Source: a candidate division WOR-1 bacterium RIFOXYB2_FULL_48_7 (GTDB lineage: Bacteria > Margulisbacteria > WOR-1 > O2-12-FULL-45-9 > XYB2-FULL-48-7). Taken from it: 8,560 bases of DNA. Where the stretch lies: contig MEUF01000049.1 in assembly GCA_001771615.1 (NCBI GenBank), positions 1-8,560 of the forward strand, in the 5' to 3' direction. The notes beneath the pieces are model-generated. The model saw nothing but the letters and a program-made list of their open reading frames with translations. It was not told the origin of the DNA and made no database searches. The position numbers and the translations under genes are program-made. This document shows, piece by piece, positions 1-6,946 of this stretch (position 1 is its first letter; the number at the start of each line of letters is the position of its first letter).

Positions 1-2
1 GG

Positions 3-1553
3 GCATTATTTGCCCTGTTGATTGGCCGGGACTGGTTGTTTCAAAGATGGCGAAAACTCGGCCTGCTTGGTCTCCTGATATTAGCTATCTCTTTGTTCAC
101 CATGCTGCAGCCGCAGTACTCGCCATTTGCCCGTTTCACGTCAGAGATTACAGTCAAAGGCGGGGACCAAGTGGTCAGTGACAATAGTCGATTGGAGCTT
201 AAGGGGGCGGCCGGTTCACGCGGTGAAACTTGGAAGAGCGCCTTCAAAGTAATTGCCGATAATCCCCTGTTTGGAGTTGGCCCGGAAGTCTTAAAGATGG
301 TTTTCCCGCGCTATGAGACTGACCTTTTCCGGTTCAAAGAGGCTTTTCATGTCAAGCAAGACCGCTGCCATAATGAAACCTTTGATGTCCCTGTAACCAA
401 AGGACTGATAGCTTTTTTTGTTTATCTTTGGCTGATTGTGACCCTGTTCAAAACCGGCTTGGATAAACTGCCGCGGGCCAATGCCGATCAGCGCTTGCTG
501 ATTGCCGGTATTTTGGCGGCCTGCCTGGCTTATCTGATCCAAAATCAGTTCAGTTTTGGGGTTGTCGCCATCACCTCGCTGTTCTGGGTTATGTGGGGCT
601 TGGTTATGCGGGTCGGAGGAGAAGATACTAATCCAACCGGGCAGGAAGCGGTTCAGCTTCAGCCGGATAAAATCCCCTGGCTGCCTGTCAGCGCTGTTTT
701 GGTGGTTGCCGCTATTATTATTTACTTTTCCTTCTTTTCTTTTCGGGCGGATCTTTACTTTAAGTCAGGGAAGAATTATCTGGATATGAGGCAGATACCG
801 CTGGCGGTGGAAGAGTTTACCCGTTCCATGGCGGTCTACCCGTTAGAAGGGGTGACTGTTTCTCATCTTGGCATTGCCTACCTAAACCTTGGCAATGTCA
901 ATGAAGCGGTTAAAACATTGAACTACGGCCTGGTTGTCGACCCATATAACGCTGATAATTTTCATATGCTTTCCCGCCTCTATTTATCGCTTTACGAACG
1001 GGGCGATAAGGCCGGTTTAGCGCAGGCTAAAAAACTGGCGACAATTGCTGTTACGATCGATCCTTATTATGCTGAAGGTTTTCAGACGCTGGGAATAATT
1101 GCTGAACGCCAGGGCGAGCCGAAGACCGCGGTTAAAATGTATATTCGGGCTTTTATGATTAATCCCAATTTACTGGAAGCGATGCTGCAGATGGAGCGCC
1201 TGGTGGCTCCCGCCGAAGCTGCCGGATATTATGAAGCGGCCTATAAAAAGTATTCAGATAATGTTGTTGTCCTGGGTAAAATCGGTGAAATATATCTCAA
1301 GCGGGGCGATCTGGCAAAGGTCAATAAAATTGCTGAACAGATGAGACAGCTGGACAGTCATAACCCGCAGGGTTACATGATTGGCGCAGAAGTGGCGATG
1401 CGGCAGGGGAACCTTAAGACGGCTTTTGACCTGCTGCAGCAGGTTGTGCTGATAGATCCGCAAAACAAGACTGCCCACCGCGGCCTGAGCCTGGTTTACG
1501 CAAAAATGGGGATGATCGACCGCGCGCAGGAAGAGGCAGAATTGGCCAAATGA
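3..1553 (+). CDS. O-antigen ligase/polymerase family membrane protein with C-terminal TPR array (5' partial)
   Basis: The frame is open to the left window edge, so the N-terminus lies outside; 516 residues are visible. The visible part begins in a membrane segment (about bases 60-115). A long presumably periplasmic loop follows with the Wzy_C/WaaL-type signature: an arginine-led RGETWKSAF stretch, then DNPLFGVGPE and FPRY (bases about 220-315), and an HNE-type motif (bases about 370-385). Further membrane helices fall near bases 400-460, 495-610 and 675-745. From about base 760 to the end the protein is soluble and made of roughly seven TPR-like helical pairs, recognisable by repeated DP-Y/N-A and A-hydrophobic-G-L spacings. 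Family members polymerise lipid-linked O-antigen repeats or ligate glycans to lipid A or proteins at the outer face of the inner membrane. The TPR tail suggests a partner-binding or chain-handling role, as in TPR-fused polymerases of exopolysaccharide clusters. The stop overlaps the next start (ATGA), which implies translational coupling to the sugar transferase. Whether it is a ligase or a polymerase cannot be decided from this sequence. Confidence 0.86.
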   Translation, partial: ALFALLIGRDWLFQRWRKLGLLGLLILAISLFTMLQPQYSPFARFTSEITVKGGDQVVSDNSRLELKGAAGSRGETWKSAFKVIADNPLFGVGPEVLKMVFPRYETDLFRFKEAFHVKQDRCHNETFDVPVTKGLIAFFVYLWLIVTLFKTGLDKLPRANADQRLLIAGILAACLAYLIQNQFSFGVVAITSLFWVMWGLVMRVGGEDTNPTGQEAVQLQPDKIPWLPVSAVLVVAAIIIYFSFFSFRADLYFKSGKNYLDMRQIPLAVEEFTRSMAVYPLEGVTVSHLGIAYLNLGNVNEAVKTLNYGLVVDPYNADNFHMLSRLYLSLYERGDKAGLAQAKKLATIAVTIDPYYAEGFQTLGIIAERQGEPKTAVKMYIRAFMINPNLLEAMLQMERLVAPAEAAGYYEAAYKKYSDNVVVLGKIGEIYLKRGDLAKVNKIAEQMRQLDSHNPQGYMIGAEVAMRQGNLKTAFDLLQQVVLIDPQNKTAHRGLSLVYAKMGMIDRAQEEAELAK

Positions 1554-2941
1554 TAAAAGTCTTATTTGATGCCGCCTGTCTCAATTTAGCCTTTATCCTG
1601 GCTTATTACCTGCGCTTCAAGATCGATTTGTTCATTTCCCCGCAAAGCGCCCCCATCTTCGCGCATTATTCGCGGGTCTTGATATTCGTGACCATTCTCT
1701 GGCTGGCCATTTTTAAGCTGGTCGGCTTGTATGACAGGAAAAAGGTCGTCGCCTTGATTGATGAACTGGCCCTGTTATTTTGGGGGGTAACTGTTGCCAG
1801 TCTGGTTTTATTGGGTTCGCTGTTTTTATACCGCGAGTTCTGGTTTTCCCGCTTAGTGATTGTCAACGCTTGGGGGATCGCCTTTTTATTTATGGCGATA
1901 GCCAGGCTGGTCCTGTACCAAGCCAATCGACTGGCCAGCGCCTATGGCTGGCGAGTGAGAAATACTTTGATTTTAGGGGCGGGGACAATGGGACAGACTT
2001 TAGCCCAGAAATTGGGGAGTGATCCCGGTTTAGGCTATAAGGTTGTCGGTTTTCTGGATGATGACCCGGCTAAACAGCAACAAAGGTTCAATGGTTATCA
2101 GGTTTTTGGCCGGTTGGAAAAAAGCCGGGAAATTATCAAGGCTTTCAAGGTTGAAGAGGTCTTGATTGCCAGCAACAAAATCCCGGTGGAAAAGATTTTA
2201 GACATTATCACGGAATGCGAAAGGCTGGGGGTTGAATTTAAACTGGTCCCGGGAATCCTGGAGTTGATTGCCAGCCGGATTGATGCTGATGAGGTAGCCG
2301 GTATCCCCCTGCTGACAGTTTCAGAAATCAAACTGCAGGGAGCGAATGCAATTGTTAAAAGGACAATGGATATTACCTGTTCCGGCCTGGGAATAATTAT
2401 TATCTCTCCTTTATTGGTGACATTTGCCATATTAGTCAAATTGACTTCGCCTGGGCCAATCCTTTTTCGGCAAGAGCGGGTTGGTTTGGACGAGAAAATA
2501 TTCAAAATATATAAATTCCGTTCAATGGTCGCTGGCGCCGAAGGTTTGCTGCCGCAAGTGGCCGAGTTATCTGAAGCCAAAGGGCATCTGTTCAAAATAA
2601 AAGAAGACCCCCGCTTGACAAGGTTGGGGAAATTTATGCGTCGCTGGAGTATTGATGAATTACCGCAGCTCTTTAATGTTTTTTTAGGTGATATGAGCCT
2701 GGTCGGGCCGCGGCCGCCGCTGCCTCGCGAGGTAGCAAAATATAATAACTGGCAAAAGAAACGCCTGCGGGTCCGTCCGGGTATTACCGGGCCCTGGCAG
2801 GTCGCTGGACGCTCGCTCTTGCCATTTGAGGATATGGTCAGGCTGGATATTTATTATATTGAAAACTGGTCACTCTGGCTGGATATTAAAATTCTTTTAC
2901 GTACGGTCCCGGTCGTTATACTGGGGAGCGGGGCATATTAG
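1550..2941 (+). CDS. Polyprenyl-phosphate sugar-1-phosphate transferase (WbaP/WcaJ-like initiating glycosyltransferase)
   Basis: This is a polyprenyl glycosylphosphotransferase that transfers a sugar-1-phosphate from a nucleotide sugar to undecaprenyl phosphate, the first membrane step of exopolysaccharide or O-antigen synthesis. Its 463 residues match the usual full length of the large PHPT type. About four membrane helices lie in residues 1-125. A Rossmann-like middle domain follows (LILGAGTMGQ at about 140-149; GFLDDDP at 167-173). The catalytic bacterial sugar transferase domain runs from 270 to the end. That domain shows KRTMDI at 270-275, a membrane-dipping SPLLVTFAILVKLTSPGP (286-303), RQERVG, YKFRSM (321-326), the acidic catalytic pair in SIDELPQL (D369-E370), DMSLVGPRPP (381-390), PGITGPWQVAGRS (410-422) and the terminal GAY. 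The ATG overlaps the preceding stop, and the only SD-like purine run (AGGAAGAGG, 1528-1536) is about 13 nt away, so coupled re-initiation is likely. The sugar donor (glucose, galactose or another) cannot be read from the sequence. Confidence 0.94.
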   Translation: MIKVLFDAACLNLAFILAYYLRFKIDLFISPQSAPIFAHYSRVLIFVTILWLAIFKLVGLYDRKKVVALIDELALLFWGVTVASLVLLGSLFLYREFWFSRLVIVNAWGIAFLFMAIARLVLYQANRLASAYGWRVRNTLILGAGTMGQTLAQKLGSDPGLGYKVVGFLDDDPAKQQQRFNGYQVFGRLEKSREIIKAFKVEEVLIASNKIPVEKILDIITECERLGVEFKLVPGILELIASRIDADEVAGIPLLTVSEIKLQGANAIVKRTMDITCSGLGIIIISPLLVTFAILVKLTSPGPILFRQERVGLDEKIFKIYKFRSMVAGAEGLLPQVAELSEAKGHLFKIKEDPRLTRLGKFMRRWSIDELPQLFNVFLGDMSLVGPRPPLPREVAKYNNWQKKRLRVRPGITGPWQVAGRSLLPFEDMVRLDIYYIENWSLWLDIKILLRTVPVVILGSGAY

Positions 2942-5127
2942 TTAACGGCGATTTTCCCTCGCTTGATCTCTCTGGCACTGCCGCTGGTGAATTCCATCAG
3001 GTACGGATAAACTCCCCGGTCAACCAATTGGCCGAAATGGTCAAAACCATTCCAGGACAAGGCCCCGGAACTGCTTGCGGCCAGCTGTTTTTGCCAGACC
3101 ATGACGCCGTTTAAATCAAAAATCATCGCCCGTATGGTCACAGGGGTAGCCGCCAGGTTATAGGTTATGTAGGTGGTTTCGCCATTGGCAGGGGAAAAAG
3201 GATTTGGCCCATTACTGCAATCGTTGACCAGCACCCCGGCGGCGCTAAAATTGGCCGTAACGGAGAATTTTATTTCCGTTGTATTTCCGGCTTGATCTGT
3301 GGCCAATATGCTAACCAGGTTTTTCCCCGGATCCAGCTGGATGGTCTGCTGAAAACTCTGGCCTGGCTTGCTTTGGGTTAGAAAACGGTTATTCACCGTG
3401 ACCTTGAGGGCGGCCAGGGACAGTTCTTCTAAGGTGCCTTGTAAGGTCAGCTTGTCCGTATAGACTTCGCTTTCATAAGTCGCCAGAGTAATTTTTGGTG
3501 GGAGTTGATCAACCACAACAACCAGTTTTGTTGCCGGTCCGATATTACCGCTTTTATCACGGGCGACCAGGTTGGCTTCATAACTCCCGGCCGAGAGCGG
3601 ATATTTGAGGTTCAGGGTCAAAGTCCCGGTTTCAGTTGTCGTAATGCTCTCCAGGGTTGTGCCTTTAAGGGTGAACAAGAGAGCGGTCGGATCAACTCCG
3701 GAGCCCGCGTCAGTCAAATTGAGCGAGAGGGATTTTGTCTGATTAGTAAAGACAGTCTGGCTGGCAAGTTTTGGCGAGCTCTTGTCAATAAAGAAAGAAG
3801 TTGTTCCTTCAAGGCTGCCAGACTGGGAATGGAATAGCAGTCTGATTGTGTTTTCTCCTTCCGGCAGGTTGTCCGGCAATTTAATCAGGGCGCTGGCTTC
3901 ATTGGTCGACAGATCAAAAATTGCCGGTTCTGCCAGTAATTGCTGGTTGCAATAAATTGACCCCTCACTTTCGTCTGTCAGCCAGAGGGGTGGGGTAAGC
4001 AGTTTGGCCTGGACCAATAAGGTTGCCCCAGGCTTGACCCAATAGTTTTTAGCCGGTTTTTGGAAAACAAAATTATTGGCCAGCGGCGAATAAATCACTT
4101 CTTTGGAAATTTGGGCGGAATTCTTCGAATAATCTTTTGCCTCAATGGTGATAAGATTTATTCCCGCCCGTAATTTAATCAGCCAGGCCTGCTTGTCCAC
4201 GACCTCTTTTGTCGTCCCGTTTACAGTCAGGGTCCCCGGCTCATTCACGGCCACTTCAAGGCTAAAGCTTTCTAAACTGGAGACCTCCCGGCTGGTGGAA
4301 GCCAAAATAATTTTGGGCGGTGTCTTATCGACCGCCCAGGTTTTAATCGCTGATAAGGGGCTTTGGGTAAACCCATCGTCAGTTCTGGCTTGAAAAAAAT
4401 ACTCTCCCTCTTTGGTAGGGAGGGTTAAAATAATTATGGCTTCCTGGCTCAAAGATGTGACCACCGCTTCAGCTGTACTTAAGCTGTCAGATTGAAGTGT
4501 GACGCGCTGGTCCGCCCGATAGGGCAGTATGATGCTGGCTTCAAGAGAGAAACCTGATTGTTTAAGTGAGCTGATTATTGGTGGAGGAGGGTTGGGGAAA
4601 AAAATAGCCCGACTTTCGTTAGTTGCTTCAATCGGGACATAAAACCAGAGATTATCTTGCCGATAGATCTTTTGTGGCTTTAGGTTGCCCGAGAGCATTC
4701 TGGGTTGCGAGTATCCCTGGCTCCAGGTTGGTTTAACCATCAAGTAATTAAAGGCGCCGGCTTGGAAGTAGACTGCTCCCTCCGTGGTTACCAGCAATTG
4801 ATTAGTAATAGGCTCAAACCCGCTATAAAGCGTGACTGGCTCAAAGGTTGGCAGAGGAGAAATGATCAATTTTTCTAGCAGGATTTTTTTGTCTTTGGCC
4901 AAATACAATACCTGGCCTTGTCCGGCCTCGTTGACTGACAGCTGAAACCCGGACAAGGTTTGCTGGCCGGTTTCGGTCGTGCTGACCACAAGAAGTTTCC
5001 CTTCTTGTGAGCTAATCAATTGCACCTCTTGAGAAGTGGTAGAAATGTAATAGGTAGGAAGACCGGCCCCCCAAAGGGGGAGGGCCAAAACCAGTAAGGC
5101 TAATAACGGGAGGAATTGCTTGATCAC
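2938..5127 (-). CDS. Secreted multi-Ig-like-domain protein with FlgD-type C-terminal domain
   Basis: This is an exported protein of unknown function. I place the start at the GTG at 5127 (729 aa) because it directly yields a textbook signal peptide: MIKQ, then a Leu/Ala-rich core, ending near LPLWGAG at residue 22. The frame stays open upstream to 5292, but that stretch only mirrors the Rossmann fold of the divergent gene. The mature protein is beta-rich and Thr/Ser-rich. Residues about 25-200 are an unrecognised N-terminal region. A proline run (FFPNPPPP, about 177-184) leads into Ig-like modules. At least three begin with a D-x-x-P-P-K or S-P-K type motif and end in a D.(S/A)GN-like strand, at about 265-345, 447-540 and 541-625. 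Residues about 635-729 form a FlgD-Ig/secretion-tail-like domain: NGPNPFSPANGET, then IFDLNG, a W-N-G-x-D motif and RGVYPYLMEF. Such tails are common on surface proteins of uncultivated diderms and resemble T9SS-type sorting domains. Two cysteines remain in the mature chain (about 393 and 637). It converges on the polysaccharide operon, which fits a cell-surface role, but that link is inference. Confidence 0.78.
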   Translation of the reverse strand: MIKQFLPLLALLVLALPLWGAGLPTYYISTTSQEVQLISSQEGKLLVVSTTETGQQTLSGFQLSVNEAGQGQVLYLAKDKKILLEKLIISPLPTFEPVTLYSGFEPITNQLLVTTEGAVYFQAGAFNYLMVKPTWSQGYSQPRMLSGNLKPQKIYRQDNLWFYVPIEATNESRAIFFPNPPPPIISSLKQSGFSLEASIILPYRADQRVTLQSDSLSTAEAVVTSLSQEAIIILTLPTKEGEYFFQARTDDGFTQSPLSAIKTWAVDKTPPKIILASTSREVSSLESFSLEVAVNEPGTLTVNGTTKEVVDKQAWLIKLRAGINLITIEAKDYSKNSAQISKEVIYSPLANNFVFQKPAKNYWVKPGATLLVQAKLLTPPLWLTDESEGSIYCNQQLLAEPAIFDLSTNEASALIKLPDNLPEGENTIRLLFHSQSGSLEGTTSFFIDKSSPKLASQTVFTNQTKSLSLNLTDAGSGVDPTALLFTLKGTTLESITTTETGTLTLNLKYPLSAGSYEANLVARDKSGNIGPATKLVVVVDQLPPKITLATYESEVYTDKLTLQGTLEELSLAALKVTVNNRFLTQSKPGQSFQQTIQLDPGKNLVSILATDQAGNTTEIKFSVTANFSAAGVLVNDCSNGPNPFSPANGETTYITYNLAATPVTIRAMIFDLNGVMVWQKQLAASSSGALSWNGFDHFGQLVDRGVYPYLMEFTSGSAREIKRGKIAVN

Positions 5128-5134
5128 GGGGCAA

Positions 5135-5163
5135 ATTTTAGCATTCTTTACTTGGGGGTGCAA
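5135..5163 (-). promoter_or_regulatory. Predicted sigma70-type promoter of the secreted Ig-like protein gene
   Basis: Read on the minus strand, TTGCAC (5163-5158) and TAAAAT (5140-5135) are separated by 17 bp. The -10 box matches 5 of 6 consensus bases; the -35 box keeps only the TTG. Just 7 nt separate the -10 box from the GTG at 5127, so transcription should begin at or one base before the start codon. No Shine-Dalgarno sequence precedes the GTG, which agrees with a leaderless message. Confidence 0.55.
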
Positions 5164-5175
5164 ATTAACTATAAT
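5147..5175 (+). promoter_or_regulatory. Predicted sigma70-type promoter of the flavoprotein-ydcF-like-ispF-pdxJ-rpiB operon
   Basis: A -35 box TTTACT (5147-5152, 4 of 6 consensus bases) and a perfect -10 box TATAAT (5170-5175) are separated by 17 bp. The -10 box ends 6 nt before the ATG at 5182, so the expected +1 is the A of the ATG itself. There is no Shine-Dalgarno sequence between them. This is the classic arrangement for a leaderless mRNA and independently supports the chosen start. The element is interleaved with the opposing promoter: each -35 box lies in the other's spacer region. Confidence 0.65.
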
Positions 5176-5181
5176 CAATAT

Positions 5182-6324
5182 ATGCCGAAAAAATGGGCAA
5201 AAATCATAATTGTTGGGGCTGGACCAATTGGTTGTTATCTGGGGCAGCTGCTCAAGCATGCCGGTTACAACCCGCTTTTGCTGGAAGAACATCCGGAGGT
5301 GGGCAAACCGGTTTCTTGTGCCGGGATACTGGGCAAAGGCTTATTTGAAGAGACAAAACTGCCGATGCCCAAAAAGTCGATCATCAACAACATTGACGGG
5401 GCGATCATCTCTTACAACGGCTATAAGTTCGAGCTTCACCGCCAAGGGGTGGCTGTCATTGTTGATCGGGCGGTGTTTGATAAGGAATTAAGCCACAAGC
5501 TTGATATCGAGTTTAAGACAGAATTACAGGATGTCTCGCAGATTAAGGACGGTTATCTCTTAAAAACCAACAACGGGGAGTACTATGCCGACCTGGTAAT
5601 TGGGGCGGATGGGCCAAATTCCCGGGTCAGGAAATCACTGGGTTTTGTGTCGGATATGAAGCTCTACCGCGGCTACCAGTACCGGGTCCGGCTGGATGTG
5701 GCCAACCAGGATATGGTCATGGTTGATTATGTAAAACCCTTCTCGATGTTTACCTGGCTGATCCCGGAAGGGAATGGCATCGTCAGAGTAGGGACCATTG
5801 CCCATAATCCTTACCAGGAATTACAGAATTTCATGAAGAAAACTAACATCAGCGGTGAAATCATCGAAAAGAATGCCGGGGCGATTCCGATCGGCACCTG
5901 TGAACTGGTCAGGGGCGATGCCGCTTTGGTCGGTGATGCTGCCTGTCAGGTTAAACCGATCACTTCAGGCGGTATCTATTATGGCCTCAAGGCGGCGGAA
6001 TTGCTGGCTGAAGCGATCAAATTAGGCAACCTGGAATATTACCAAACAACCTGGGCCCGAGAATTCGAACAGGAGATCAAAACCTGCCTGCTGTTGCGCA
6101 ATATTACTGAAAACATGGGCGAAGACGTGCTGAAAAAATTGTTTGAATATATCAAAGACAATTCCAATTTGATTGAAAAGATTGGCGATTTTGAAAATCA
6201 TTCGTCGGTTATCTGGAGCCTTTTCTCTAACCCGCGAACCTATCCGACGATAGGCGCGCTGATTATGGGGCTGGTCAAGAATCCGAAATTCTTATTCAGT
6301 TCGCTCTTTCGGATGCCGCGCTAG
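5182..6324 (+). CDS. Geranylgeranyl reductase family FAD-dependent oxidoreductase
   Basis: This is a 380-residue flavoprotein of the geranylgeranyl reductase/FixC-like branch of the p-hydroxybenzoate hydroxylase fold. An N-terminal FAD dinucleotide fold has GAGPIG at 12-17 with an acidic E35-E36 at the end of beta-2. A KPVSCAG segment (42-48) matches the family's conserved cysteine region. Residues 138-150 hold the second FAD motif (LVIGADGPNSRVR), 190-195 an F-x-W-x-x-P substrate-side motif, and 251-265 the GDAACQVKPITSGGI flavin-contact motif. The C-terminal quarter is helical and fits family length. Known members saturate double bonds of isoprenoid chains (archaeal lipids, chlorophyll or tocopherol side chains, menaquinone); related proteins are electron-transfer or hydroxylating enzymes. 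The MEP-pathway gene downstream makes an isoprenoid substrate plausible, but the exact substrate is unknown. I chose ATG 5182 over the upstream TTG at 5116 because the latter adds a non-family extension upstream of the promoter. It is the first gene of a tight five-gene run. Confidence 0.87.
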   Translation: MPKKWAKIIIVGAGPIGCYLGQLLKHAGYNPLLLEEHPEVGKPVSCAGILGKGLFEETKLPMPKKSIINNIDGAIISYNGYKFELHRQGVAVIVDRAVFDKELSHKLDIEFKTELQDVSQIKDGYLLKTNNGEYYADLVIGADGPNSRVRKSLGFVSDMKLYRGYQYRVRLDVANQDMVMVDYVKPFSMFTWLIPEGNGIVRVGTIAHNPYQELQNFMKKTNISGEIIEKNAGAIPIGTCELVRGDAALVGDAACQVKPITSGGIYYGLKAAELLAEAIKLGNLEYYQTTWAREFEQEIKTCLLLRNITENMGEDVLKKLFEYIKDNSNLIEKIGDFENHSSVIWSLFSNPRTYPTIGALIMGLVKNPKFLFSSLFRMPR

Positions 6325-6327
6325 AGT

Positions 6328-6921
6328 ATGAAAAAAATCAAATGGTTATTGCTGGTGGTGGGGTTGTTGGGCGGCCTATGGCTGCTTTCGCCCTTTATGC
6401 TTGATTTTGCCGGCCGGGTCTTGATTGTCCAGGATAAGCTTCGGCCAGCCGACTTGATTGTTGTCTTGGGCGGAGACGGTAACGGAGAGAGGGTGGCGAC
6501 CGGAGTCCGTTTATATAAGCAGGGGCTGGCCCCCAAAATATTGATGTCCGGCGGGCCGCTTGCCTGGCAGCTGACCTACGCGGAATGGATGAAAAAACAG
6601 GCCCTGGCTAGCGGGGTCCCTGCTGCGGCCATTTTACTGCAAGCTAAGTCCCTTTCGACAGCGGAAGACGCCAAATACAGCCGCCAAGTAATCGAGCCTC
6701 TAAAGATCAAAACGATTATTTTAATTACCTCGCCGCAGCATACCCGGCGGGCGGCCAGGGTGTTTCGCAAAATCTTTCCTGCTCCCGACTACGAAATCAT
6801 GGTTTATCCCGCCCAACCAAGCGCCTTTAAGGTTGATCGCTGGTGGACCAGGTATGAAGACCGGGCGCTGGTGGTCTGGGAGTATTTTTCTTCAGTTCTT
6901 TATTTTTTCAAAGGTTATTGA
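6328..6921 (+). CDS. YdcF/SanA/ElyC-like DUF218 protein, membrane-anchored
   Basis: This 197-residue protein has an N-terminal signal anchor (about residues 4-25: Lys-Lys followed by a Leu/Val/Gly-rich helix) and a DUF218 Rossmann-like domain from about 40. Visible family motifs are ADLIVVLGGD (41-50), the arginine of GERVATGVRLYKQG (53-66), ILMSGGP (71-77), the E in YAEWM (84-88), the SLSTAEDA block (108-115, the usual S-x-x-T-x-E-N/D motif) and ILITSPQHTRRAARVF (131-146). Relatives (SanA, ElyC, YdcF) are inner-membrane proteins with periplasmic domains linked to envelope integrity, vancomycin sensitivity and use of undecaprenyl phosphate for polysaccharide precursors. No enzymatic reaction is firmly assigned to the family. 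The start lies 3 nt after the preceding stop with no good SD, so it is probably translationally coupled. A role in envelope lipid-carrier metabolism would suit both the nearby polysaccharide genes and the isoprenoid genes, but that is inference. Confidence 0.87.
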   Translation: MKKIKWLLLVVGLLGGLWLLSPFMLDFAGRVLIVQDKLRPADLIVVLGGDGNGERVATGVRLYKQGLAPKILMSGGPLAWQLTYAEWMKKQALASGVPAAAILLQAKSLSTAEDAKYSRQVIEPLKIKTIILITSPQHTRRAARVFRKIFPAPDYEIMVYPAQPSAFKVDRWWTRYEDRALVVWEYFSSVLYFFKGY

Positions 6922-6931
6922 TAAGATTGCG

Positions 6932-6938
6932 AAAGGAG
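6932..6938 (+). promoter_or_regulatory. Shine-Dalgarno site that fixes the ispF start
   Basis: AAAGGAG lies 8 nt before the ATG at 6947. A nearer ATG at 6940 is only 1 nt from this site and opens a different frame without family similarity, so the site selects 6947. It also shows that this organism uses canonical SD-led initiation inside the operon, unlike the operon's first gene. Confidence 0.8.
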
Positions 6939-6946
6939 TATGAAGG

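Noticed and set aside
2098..2595. Long minus-strand open frame (165 codons) opposite the sugar transferase
   Set aside because: It is antisense to a conserved region, has no recognisable domain or ribosome site, and is explained by codon bias of the real gene.
2722..2733. Palindrome CCTCGCGAGG as an operator or site-specific recombination site
   Set aside because: It encodes conserved sugar transferase residues after VGPRPP and is a single copy, so protein coding explains it.
3959..3993. Inverted repeat ACCCCTC / GAGGGGT with a 21-nt loop
   Set aside because: It is inside the minus-strand coding sequence with a long loop and no T-run. A chance pairing is likely in G/C-rich coding DNA.
5067..5080. 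C-run/G-run hairpin (five C-G pairs around AAA), terminator-like
   Set aside because: It lies in the coding region just after the signal peptide (Leu-Pro-Leu-Trp-Gly codons) and is not followed by a T-run on either strand.
5116..5181. Upstream TTG start adding 22 residues to the flavoprotein
   Set aside because: The extension lies on the promoter, overlaps the divergent gene's start and has no family similarity. The FAD fold begins normally from ATG 5182.
5128..5292. Minus-strand extension of the secreted protein by 55 codons
   Set aside because: It would put a non-hydrophobic leader before a perfect signal peptide and overlap the divergent flavoprotein gene by over 100 bp.
6899..6927. Possible internal promoter before ispF (TTTATT, 17 bp, TAAGAT)
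   Set aside because: The -35 box matches only 3 of 6 bases, and the sequence overlaps the end of the DUF218 gene. Too weak to call beside a clear upstream operon promoter.
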